64,000 nt of DNA from UBA6168 sp041392505 (GTDB lineage: Bacteria; Bacteroidota; Bacteroidia; Chitinophagales; Saprospiraceae). The notes beneath the pieces were generated by a model. That model was not told the origin of the DNA and made no database searches. It saw nothing but the letters and a program-made list of their open reading frames with translations. Both the position numbers and the translations under genes were made by a program. The DNA is taken from NCBI GenBank assembly GCA_041392505.1, contig JAWKLX010000045.1, forward strand, positions 1 to 64,000, given 5' to 3'. This document shows, piece after piece, positions 27,433 through 34,202 of this stretch; positions within the stretch are counted from its first letter, which is position 1; every line of letters starts with the position of its first letter.

Positions 27433-28263
27433 ATGACAGTCAACGAATTTTTCGATCTTTTTTTGGAAGAACTCAAACAACACGACAAGCTTCGGGAGTA
27501 TTATAAATACCACGACGACCCCGCCAAATTGCCGTTTCGTAAAGCCTATTTCACCCAACGTCTCCAATACGTGTACGACCAAATAAGTGGTCAGCAGCAG
27601 GCAGTTGCCAATGGCCAACTGAACATCTGGGATGTAGGTAGCGGCTATTCAACCACGCAAATATTCTTGGCCCTAAATGGCATCGCCTCCCACGGGTCAA
27701 CCTTGGAATTTTATTACGAACACCTCCCCAAGCGGTTTTCCTATTGGTCGAAATATGGAGACATGGACAAGATAAAAGTGAGTTATGAAAATATTTTTGA
27801 TGCCCCCATCCGGGAAAATTCCGAAGATATTATTATCGTTCAGGACACCCTTCACCACCTCGAACCTTTGCAGGATAGTTTGGGCATTTTTTACAAAACC
27901 TTGCGATCAGGCGGTTTTTTATTGGCCGTCGAAGAAAATGGCAACAATATTATGCAGCGGATTAAATTGTACCACCAACGGGGCAACAACCGCATCATTG
28001 AATATTACGACGAGGGCCTTGGACGCAAGGTGCTGATGGGCAATGAAAATATTCGACCTTATAAGACATGGAAAAAAGAATTTGAAAAAGCGGGGTTTAA
28101 AATGGATGATAAAAAGAATCATTTTGTGCGTTTATTCCCTCCCTCATTTTATCAAAATAAAAAATTAAATGATGTCATAAATAAGGAACAATACCTTTGG
28201 AAAAAACACCCTTTATTAAAGGAGTATTTCTTTTTTGGAATTAATTTTATCGCAAAAAAATAA
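27433..28263 (+). CDS. Class I SAM-dependent methyltransferase
   Basis: 276 residues from the ATG at 27433. Motif I is NIWDVGSGYSTTQIFLAL (about 72-89); EDIIIVQDTLHHLEPLQD (about 133-150) matches the motif IV/post-IV region, and LRSGGFLLAVEE the motif VI strand. Substrate unknown. The gene lies 63 bp before an acetyltransferase gene on the same strand, so the two may be cotranscribed. AT-content rises towards the 3' end and continues into the next gene. The upstream gap 27066-27432 is a divergent promoter region with no gene. Confidence 0.8.
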   Translation: MTVNEFFDLFLEELKQHDKLREYYKYHDDPAKLPFRKAYFTQRLQYVYDQISGQQQAVANGQLNIWDVGSGYSTTQIFLALNGIASHGSTLEFYYEHLPKRFSYWSKYGDMDKIKVSYENIFDAPIRENSEDIIIVQDTLHHLEPLQDSLGIFYKTLRSGGFLLAVEENGNNIMQRIKLYHQRGNNRIIEYYDEGLGRKVLMGNENIRPYKTWKKEFEKAGFKMDDKKNHFVRLFPPSFYQNKKLNDVINKEQYLWKKHPLLKEYFFFGINFIAKK

Positions 28264-28325
28264 ATGGCCACTTAAATTACAAATAACTCATCTTCAATAA
28301 TTTGCAATTATTTTTTAATTAAAAA

Positions 28326-28844
28326 ATGAATAATTTATTTATCCATTTATGCGGAATAAAAGACTGGCCTATTTTACAAGAAATTGGCATTCGTACATAT
28401 AGTGACACTTTTCAGCAAAAAAATACACCCGAAAATTTTAATCAATATATCAAGCAGGCGTTTAGTGAAAAAAGAATAAAAAATGAATTACAAAATCCTA
28501 ATAGCGAATTTTATTTATTTTATTTAAACGATGAATTAATTGGTTATTTAAAAATAAATGAGGGAGATGCCCAGACCGAAGATCAGGATCACCACTCGCT
28601 CGAAATAGAGCGCATTTATTTATACCAACAATTTCAAGGAAAAGGATACGGTAAAACCATGCTCAACCACGCCATCCAGTTGGCGATGGAAAAAAACAAA
28701 TCAAGGGTATGGTTGGGTGTTTGGGAAGAGAATCCAACAGCTATAAATTTTTATAAAAAAATGGGGTTTGTTGAATTTGGCAGGCACATCTTCACCATGG
28801 GCAACGACGACCAATCGGACCTGATGATGGAGCTGAGGATTTGA
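28326..28844 (+). CDS. GNAT-family N-acetyltransferase, PaiA-like
   Basis: 172 residues. The GNAT fold is shown by ELIGYLKINEG (strands 3-4), IERIYLYQQFQGKGYGKTML (acetyl-CoA binding loop Q-x-x-G-x-G, about 95-113) and the final WLGVWEENPTAINFYKKMGFVEFG. The N-terminus IGIRTYSDTF and the closing HIFTMGNDDQSDLMMEL resemble PaiA-type polyamine acetyltransferases; the substrate remains a guess. Follows the methyltransferase at 63 bp. Confidence 0.85.
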   Translation: MNNLFIHLCGIKDWPILQEIGIRTYSDTFQQKNTPENFNQYIKQAFSEKRIKNELQNPNSEFYLFYLNDELIGYLKINEGDAQTEDQDHHSLEIERIYLYQQFQGKGYGKTMLNHAIQLAMEKNKSRVWLGVWEENPTAINFYKKMGFVEFGRHIFTMGNDDQSDLMMELRI

Positions 28845-28921
28845 CCAAAATTTTCTCGATTTACGGCCATTCGGACTGCTCGCAATTGGAATGGCATGAA
28901 AATTTAACATTAACTTTCTGT

Positions 28922-28938
28922 TAATTTTGATAACTTTG
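28922..28938 (+). promoter_or_regulatory. Candidate Bacteroidota promoter (TAnnTTTG, two overlapping -7 boxes)
   Basis: TAATTTTG and TAACTTTG both match the Bacteroidota -7 consensus TAnnTTTG and lie about 60 bp before the small gene at 28995. A TTAACTTTC-like stretch stands some 20 bp upstream. Together with the terminator at 29267 this defines a separate short transcript. Confidence 0.5.
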
Positions 28939-28994
28939 TAATCATCATTTTTTAGACCGTACCTAACTACACCACATTTTAAATACACCTAGTC

Positions 28995-29246
28995 TTGGGA
29001 AATCATAACTACAAACACGACGAGAACTTCCATAAAGTTCATCCTGACCTCGCCGCCTTGTTCCGGGAAGTCGAACAAATAGAACGTGCCTTACTCCAAT
29101 TGAAGGCAAAGAAAAAATCGTTGAAAGACGAATTAAAATCCACCAATAATGAATTGGCAAAACGGCTGAACGCTTTAGAAAATTGGCAAATGAAAGGCGA
29201 AGAGGCAAGGGCGGATTCCAGAAAACGCAATCAAAACAGGCAATAG
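28995..29246 (+). CDS. Small coiled-coil protein of unknown function
   Basis: 83 residues if started at the TTG at 28995; no ATG is available and the frame opens only at 28983. The sequence is very hydrophilic, with heptad-like Leu spacing (VEQIERALLQLKAKKKSLKDEL) predicting a coiled coil at about 22-62 and a basic tail. No family recognised. It has its own candidate promoter and terminator, which argues for a real gene despite the weak start. A non-coding RNA from the same unit is the alternative. Confidence 0.5.
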   Translation: MGNHNYKHDENFHKVHPDLAALFREVEQIERALLQLKAKKKSLKDELKSTNNELAKRLNALENWQMKGEEARADSRKRNQNRQ

Positions 29247-29266
29247 AAATCCAATAAATTTGGATG

Positions 29267-29306
29267 AGAAAAGCGCTTTTATGGATTGACCATGGAAGCG
29301 CTTTTT
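29267..29306 (+). terminator. Rho-independent terminator after the coiled-coil gene
   Basis: AAAAGCGCTT pairs with AAGCGCTTTTT across a 17-base loop, with a T-run on the + strand, 20 bp after the stop codon at 29246. Confidence 0.75.
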
Positions 29307-29333
29307 GATTGCTGTAGATTCGAAATTAACTTT

Positions 29334-29873
29334 TTAGCCATGCAGTTCATTTTCAAACTTGGCTTTCTGTTCCGAGAATTGATGGAGCAATTCCTCGTCT
29401 AAAATTCCATTTTCTTCAGAAAAGTTGGTTTTAAAAAAGGGCAGGGAAAAGACAGCAGCAATCCTTCCTCCATTGAAGGGAAACCGCTGCATAGCGATGC
29501 CCAACACCGAAGCTCCCCCACGTCCGCCCGGGGAGGTGGCCATGAGAAACATGGGTTTGTCGGCCCAAGCATCCCCTTCCAATCTGGATGCCCAATCGAA
29601 AATATTTTTGAAGGCTGCAGCATAAGCACCATTGTGCTCGGCAAATGATATCAGGATGCCGTCATGCGATTCCACTAAAGATTTGAAACGTTTGGCCTCC
29701 TCGGGCACGCCGTTTTCCCTTTCCCGGTCAATGCTGAAAATCGGCATTTCAAAATCATTCAAATCGAGTATCGTTGGAGTGGAGTTGGCAACTTGTGAAG
29801 CAGCCCAGGTTGCCAGTTTTTGATTGATGGACCGACTGCTATTACTTGCTCCAAACGCCAATATTTTTTTCAT
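29334..29873 (-). CDS. NAD(P)H-dependent FMN reductase
   Basis: 179 residues. The flavodoxin-like FMN_red fold is shown by the phosphate loop GASNSSRSINQKL (8-20), FAEHNGAYAAAFKNIFDWASR (about 77-97, matching the PEYN-type flavin loop) and ATSPGGRGGASVL (about 111-123). The family includes ChrR/YieF-like quinone, chromate and azo reductases; here the physiological acceptor is unknown. Transcribed alone leftward. Confidence 0.9.
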   Translation of the reverse strand: MKKILAFGASNSSRSINQKLATWAASQVANSTPTILDLNDFEMPIFSIDRERENGVPEEAKRFKSLVESHDGILISFAEHNGAYAAAFKNIFDWASRLEGDAWADKPMFLMATSPGGRGGASVLGIAMQRFPFNGGRIAAVFSLPFFKTNFSEENGILDEELLHQFSEQKAKFENELHG

Positions 29874-29949
29874 AAAATTTAAGTTGTGTTTAGTATGTCA
29901 AATTTCCCCCACCAAACAGCAAGAACCGAAACAGGTTGATCTGGGGCAC

Positions 29950-29984
29950 AAAAAACCTGATAGTTTTGAAAAACTATCAGGTTT
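29950..29984 (-). terminator. Rho-independent terminator of the lipoprotein gene
   Basis: AAACCTGATAGTTTT and AAACTATCAGGTTT form a 14-bp stem with a tiny loop; the minus strand continues into a run of T. It lies 25 bp beyond the stop of the gene at 30009-30572. Confidence 0.8.
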
Positions 29985-30008
29985 AGATAAGCAAATAAGC
30001 GTTAGCTC

Positions 30009-30572
30009 CTAATCTTGCAAATGCCCCCGGATGTTCCAATTGACCGATTCGGTGCCAGTCCTCCCCAAAAAAGTTTCCCAATTTTGAGTGATACTATCCC
30101 AAATCCAATCCCCACCTTCTTTCCGTGGCCCACTGTCGCAACCGATCGTTTGAGCGGTGGCATTATGGTCGACTTCAATGGCGATCCATAAATCTTCGCC
30201 TGTAATTTCCAGCGGCGGATCTACTTTAGTTATGACCCATTTTTGCACATCCACGTTGGCGGTAATGTCTTTTTCAAAAAGCACAACACCGGGTGATGAA
30301 CTGGTGCCACGGTCACGAACCAACAGTTTATAGGACACGGCCCCAGGAGCTAAAAATGCTTCAACCTCGTATAATTTCTTTCCGACGGCATCCTTCAAAT
30401 AGGAAGCAGGAAAACGAACGGCCAATTGATGGATGCCCGGAGCCAACTCTGGGGCGGAGGCATTGTCCCCGTCATAACTGAGCATGTCCAAATTACCAGA
30501 TGAACCATCATCATCGCCACAGGCGGCTAAGGAAAAAATGGACAGGACAAAAAGAAGGTGTGTTAATTTCAT
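30009..30572 (-). CDS. Lipoprotein of unknown function
   Basis: 187 residues from the ATG at 30572 (MKLTHLLFVLSIFSLAACGDDD); an earlier start at 30671 would put 33 residues before a perfect lipoprotein signal and is rejected. The lipobox is LAAC, followed by acidic residues, consistent with export to the outer membrane in Bacteroidota. The mature part is beta-rich and contains blocks typical of repeats in secreted Bacteroidota proteins (GIHQLAVRFPASYL, LLVRDRG, DLWIAIEVDH). Function unknown. Confidence 0.8.
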   Translation of the reverse strand: MKLTHLLFVLSIFSLAACGDDDGSSGNLDMLSYDGDNASAPELAPGIHQLAVRFPASYLKDAVGKKLYEVEAFLAPGAVSYKLLVRDRGTSSSPGVVLFEKDITANVDVQKWVITKVDPPLEITGEDLWIAIEVDHNATAQTIGCDSGPRKEGGDWIWDSITQNWETFLGRTGTESVNWNIRGHLQD

Positions 30573-30799
30573 TATGCTATTTTTTAGATTGATTATTAAA
30601 TTGGTTATCGATTGCTGCAAATTTGAACAAATAACGACGGAACAGTTTCTAACGTGTTTTAGTGTTTCCATAAAGTATTGTTAAAAAGCATAAACCTTAA
30701 TCTATTTCTTTTCTTGGTCAATGAAAAGCCTCGCATTAGCGCAACAACCCTAAATGCCACTCCGTACTGTCCGCAACAAAAATGTTTTCCTTTTTACCC

Positions 30800-30807
30800 T
30801 ACTTTTG
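30800..30807 (+). promoter_or_regulatory. Candidate Bacteroidota -7 promoter box
   Basis: TACTTTTG matches TAnnTTTG, 75 bp before the ATG at 30882, in the 309-bp gap between divergent lipoprotein genes. A weak -33 (GTTTTCC) lies 16 bp upstream. No other feature is seen in the gap. Confidence 0.4.
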
Positions 30808-30881
30808 CCCCATAAAAATTACATCCATTGTTTCCCCATTTCTACACTGCTGAAACGAGGAAACAATCGCATCGTGAATCA

Positions 30882-32381
30882 ATGAAATACCTCTTGCTCG
30901 CCATACCGATATACTTTCTTTTCTTTTCCTGCAACAAGGACGAAACCTTCACCACGTCCAGCAGCGACAAGCTTGAATTTTCGGTGGATACGCTTTTCTT
31001 TGATACCATTTTCACGGAGATAGGTTCTGCCACCCGCTTTTTCCGGGTGTACAACCGGGCCGACCAAAGCATCCGCATCAACAAAATTTCTCTTAAAGGG
31101 AACAATCAATCCAAGTTCAATTTGAATGTGGACGGCATCCCCGGCGACACACATGAGGAGGTTGTTATTTACCCAAACGACAGTATTTACGTTTTTGCAG
31201 AGGTTAAAATCAACCCGGACGAACCGCTTTCTGAAAGCCCTTATTTCGTGTTTGACGAGGTGGTTTTTGAAACCAACGGCAATACCCAGTCGGTCATCCT
31301 CGGCGCTTGGGGACAAAACGCTAATTATTTCCCCAGCCGTTTCCACAAAGACAGCGTAGCTGTTTTCACCTGCACGGGCGACCTCACTTGGGACGACCCA
31401 AAACCTTATGTGCTGTACGGCATCGTTGCCTTCGTGGACTGTCAGCTAAACATACCGGCGGGCGCCCGCATCCATGTACACGGAGGTTTGTCGAAGGTTA
31501 TCGATGAAATGGGCAAACCAGTCATTTACAATTCTGGCCGTTTGGTGATGGGGGAAAATGCAAAACTCAATGTGCAGGGTACGGTCGAAAACCCCGTCAT
31601 TTTTGAGGGAGACCGTACGGAAGACGACCTGGGCTTTGATTTTAAAGATGCAGACGGCCAGTGGACTGGGATCATCTTTTCGGCTGGTAGTCAGGGCAAT
31701 GTGATGGAAAATGCCATTGTAAAAAATTCGCTCTTTGGCATGTATGTAGACTCCTCGGCGGAGGTTTCCCTGAAAAATGTGCAGATTTATAATACTTCTG
31801 GCCCGGGTATTTTTGCCTATCACGCTAAGGTAAATGCGGAAAATTGCCTTTTTTACAACAACAACACCAACGCCGTGCAACTCACTTTTGGCGGTGATTA
31901 TAATTTCGACTACTGTACCCTTGCCAATTATGGCACAGACGCCTCCGCACTCAGCATGACCAATGGCACCTGTTACGACCCGGACTGTGTCAATGCTGCT
32001 GCCTATCGCCTCAATGCCTATTTCCGCAACAGCATCATTTACGGCTCATTGGCCGATGAAATTTTCCTGTTGGATTTCACCGGCTCACAAGGTGCTGACC
32101 GGGTAGCTTTGAATTATAATTTTGAAAAATGCATCATTCGGGCGAGGGATATTAATGATGCAGAAAGGGGGTACCCCGATTTTTATGATTACTGCGATTG
32201 TTTCATTGCCCAACCCAGCGACGCTATTTTTGTCAGCATCAACGAGGATGATTACCACCTCGACACCTTATCCGTGGCCGAGCAAAAAGCAGTCCCGCTA
32301 AACGGAATTTTGTTTGATCTGGAAGGCAACACCCGAGACCCTATCAATCCGGATTTGGGGTGTTTTGAATACCAGTATTAG
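30882..32381 (+). CDS. Lipoprotein with right-handed beta-helix
   Basis: 499 residues from the ATG at 30882 (MKYLLLAIPIYFLFFSCNKDE, lipobox FFSC); the longer ORF start at 30828 lies outside the signal. An N-terminal beta-sandwich (about 25-170: FSVDTLFFDTIFTEIGSATRFF) is followed by a right-handed beta-helix (about 175-420) with rungs such as VENPVIFEGDRTEDD, NAIVKNSLFGMYVDSS and KNVQIYNTSGPGIFAYHAKVNAENC. The closing GILFDLEGNTRDPINPDLGCFEY is a common end of such Bacteroidota surface proteins. Probably binds or acts on polysaccharide; no catalytic residues can be named. Confidence 0.85.
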   Translation: MKYLLLAIPIYFLFFSCNKDETFTTSSSDKLEFSVDTLFFDTIFTEIGSATRFFRVYNRADQSIRINKISLKGNNQSKFNLNVDGIPGDTHEEVVIYPNDSIYVFAEVKINPDEPLSESPYFVFDEVVFETNGNTQSVILGAWGQNANYFPSRFHKDSVAVFTCTGDLTWDDPKPYVLYGIVAFVDCQLNIPAGARIHVHGGLSKVIDEMGKPVIYNSGRLVMGENAKLNVQGTVENPVIFEGDRTEDDLGFDFKDADGQWTGIIFSAGSQGNVMENAIVKNSLFGMYVDSSAEVSLKNVQIYNTSGPGIFAYHAKVNAENCLFYNNNTNAVQLTFGGDYNFDYCTLANYGTDASALSMTNGTCYDPDCVNAAAYRLNAYFRNSIIYGSLADEIFLLDFTGSQGADRVALNYNFEKCIIRARDINDAERGYPDFYDYCDCFIAQPSDAIFVSINEDDYHLDTLSVAEQKAVPLNGILFDLEGNTRDPINPDLGCFEYQY

Positions 32382-32394
32382 TTTTCAGTTTGAG

Positions 32395-32482
32395 CGTAGC
32401 GAAATCCCGAACTTGCTTCGGGACGGCAGTCCTCAGTTCTCAGTCGGCAGTTCGCAGTCCACGGTTGGCAGTTGTTGACACC
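32395..32482. repeat. Short hairpin and CAGT-type degenerate tandem repeat
   Basis: A hairpin TCCCGAACTTGCTTCGGGA (from 32408) is nearly identical to the minor hairpin in element A at 1009-1027. It is followed by a degenerate array of CAGTTCTCAGTCGGCAGTT-like units. The complementary array (GCCGACTGAGAACTGCGAAC..) stands at 32768-32808, so the two enclose element E and the terminator. Together they fill the gap between convergent genes. Confidence 0.6.
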
Positions 32483-32515
32483 AGTCGGTATTTAGCAAGG
32501 ATTTTAAAAAAGATC

Positions 32516-32706
32516 GTTCTTTGACAAATCCTGTGGAACGGATCAAGTAATCAGGGTTTTAAGTGAGTGGAAAATTTTTTCAAAATTTTCCACTCACTTA
32601 AAACCCTGATAGAGAGGGAGGTGAAAAAATAAAAAATTGAAAATTTTTTATTTTTTCACCTCCCTCTCTCCTTGTTTTTTCTGCTCCACGGGATTTGTCA
32701 AAGAAC
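32516..32706. repeat. Two-hairpin palindromic element with terminal inverted repeats (E)
   Basis: GTTCTTTGACAAATCCTGTG at 32516 pairs with its near-exact complement ending at 32706. Inside are two exact hairpins: 32551-32609 (arms of about 28 bases) and 32611-32669 (arms of about 28 bases). The layout is that of element D, but the sequences are unrelated. Confidence 0.85.
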
Positions 32707-32713
32707 CAAAAAG

Positions 32714-32758
32714 ATAAAACGGCCATCCATATTTAAATGGATGGCCGTTTTATTTTTA
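32714..32758. terminator. Bidirectional terminator between convergent genes
   Basis: ATAAAACGGCCATCCAT and its exact complement form a 17-bp stem, with a T-run on the + strand, between the beta-helix lipoprotein gene and the YceI lipoprotein gene. Confidence 0.8.
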
Positions 32759-32810
32759 GATGGCAGCTGCCGACTGAGAACTGCGAACTGCCTACTGCGA
32801 ACTGAAAAGG

Positions 32811-33491
32811 CTACTGTTCAGCCACTTGCGCGTTAGCCACCAAGTTGATTTTCAGCTTCACGTCGTCAGCGATCAATTGATCTTGAATAGTGCCGATTAC
32901 ACCTGATCCGAAGTTCACACCCCATTCAGTACGGTTGATGGTGAACTCAGGCGTTGTTATCACTATACTGCCTTCATTAACGTTAATTTGTGCAGGAATC
33001 TCAATGCCCTTCGTTGTTTCTTTCAGAGTCAAGTTACCTTTCACCATGTAGTTAGCCTCAGCATTATCAGCCAACGGGGCAATGCCGGTCATTTCAAATT
33101 TACCAGTAGGGTATTTCTCTACTTCAAAGAAATCACCTGATTTCAGGTGGCCTTCTAATTTCAACTTTTTGTCTGGTGTTTCAGCCAAATCAGTGCTTTC
33201 CAAAGAAGTAACGTCAATGACGAAATTGCCACTTTCAGGCATGCCGTCTTTGGCATTGATAGTGCCACCTTGCAATTTGATTGTACCTACGTGCCCATAC
33301 TTACCAGGCTTATATCCTTCCCAATTGATAACACTGGAAGAAGTGTTAACAGTATAAGGAATAGCAGTGGCAGTTGCCTCCGCAGGAGCTTCAGTTGTCT
33401 CGGTAGTGGTGGCTGCTTCGTTGGAAGAGCCGCTCTGACAAGCGATGAACATACCGGAGAGTAAAGTCAAAAGAAAAAATAACTTTTTCAT
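32811..33491 (-). CDS. YceI-family lipoprotein
   Basis: 226 residues. Signal with lipobox FIAC (about 15-18), then a Thr/Glu/Ala-rich linker (about 20-45), then the YceI domain: YTVNTSSSVINWEGYKPGKYGHVGTIKL, SGNFVIDVTSLESTDL, LEGHLKSGDFFEVEKYPTGKFEMTGI, VKGNLTLKETTKGIEIPAQI and FTINRTEWGVNFGSG. The last motif is a family signature. It probably binds an isoprenoid lipid in the periplasm. Single-gene transcript; unlike the YceI at 13373-13930 it is lipid-anchored and has the canonical motif set. Confidence 0.93.
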   Translation of the reverse strand: MKKLFFLLTLLSGMFIACQSGSSNEAATTTETTEAPAEATATAIPYTVNTSSSVINWEGYKPGKYGHVGTIKLQGGTINAKDGMPESGNFVIDVTSLESTDLAETPDKKLKLEGHLKSGDFFEVEKYPTGKFEMTGIAPLADNAEANYMVKGNLTLKETTKGIEIPAQINVNEGSIVITTPEFTINRTEWGVNFGSGVIGTIQDQLIADDVKLKINLVANAQVAEQ

Positions 33492-33613
33492 TAAAGTTGT
33501 GAATTGATTTAGTTGAGAAAAATGATGAGAAATTTATTGGAAAAATTCCAACAAGACGGTAAAACAGTTGAACTGCAAAAATGTTAACTGAAAGCCTAAT
33601 TAATTGTAGGTAC

Positions 33614-34066
33614 ATGAAAAAATATTTCCACAAAATAAAAGGCTTGTTCCAACAAGGGACATAGCCAAAGGCGCTGGCACTGAGCACGACCATTGGCGTA
33701 TTGCTCGGCCTGTTCCCCGTTTTGGGCTTCACGACCTGGCTCATCCCGATCATCGCCCTTCGCCTACGCCTGAACATCGCTTTGATGCTGGCACTGAGCT
33801 ATCTGGCTTGGCCGTTGCAGATTTTGCTTATCATCCCTTTCCTACGGTTTGGGGAATGGCTTTGGGAAATGCCGCCTTTTCCGCTCACTTTGGAAAAAAT
33901 GCAGGCGGCATTTGAGGCCAGTTTCCTCGGGGCCATCAACCATTTCTGGACGGCCAACCTTTGTGCTGCGGCAGGTTGGCTGGTGGTGATGTTGCCGGTG
34001 GGGGTGGTGCTGTATTATTCGCTGGTGCCAGTTTTTAGGTATTTTTTGCAAAAGCAGGAAGTGTAA
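33614..34066 (+). pseudogene. DUF2062 membrane protein with an in-frame TAG at codon 17
   Basis: From the ATG at 33614 the frame reads MKKYFHKIKGLFQQGT, then TAG at 33662-33664, then continues without further stops through PKALALSTTIGVLLGLFPVLGFTTWL to 34066. The continuation is a DUF2062 domain with three hydrophobic segments (LFPVLGFTTWLIPIIAL, LALSYLAWPLQILLIIPF, WLVVMLPVGVVLYYSL). The residue normally near the stop is small or polar (..SPKALAL..), so one base change from TCG to TAG would explain it. Translation from an internal start near 33701 would lose the first helix. Either a recent nonsense mutation or a sequence error. Confidence 0.75.
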
Positions 34067-34202
34067 TTATAGTTGGATTAAACCCCTTCCCTTCTCAAGC
34101 GTTATTCCTGCAAAACCTAACCTTTAACTCGGATTTTCCAATCCGCAAAGATTGAATGAAACCGCTCGGATTAGCGAATCTGAACTACAAGATCTCAAAA
34201 AT

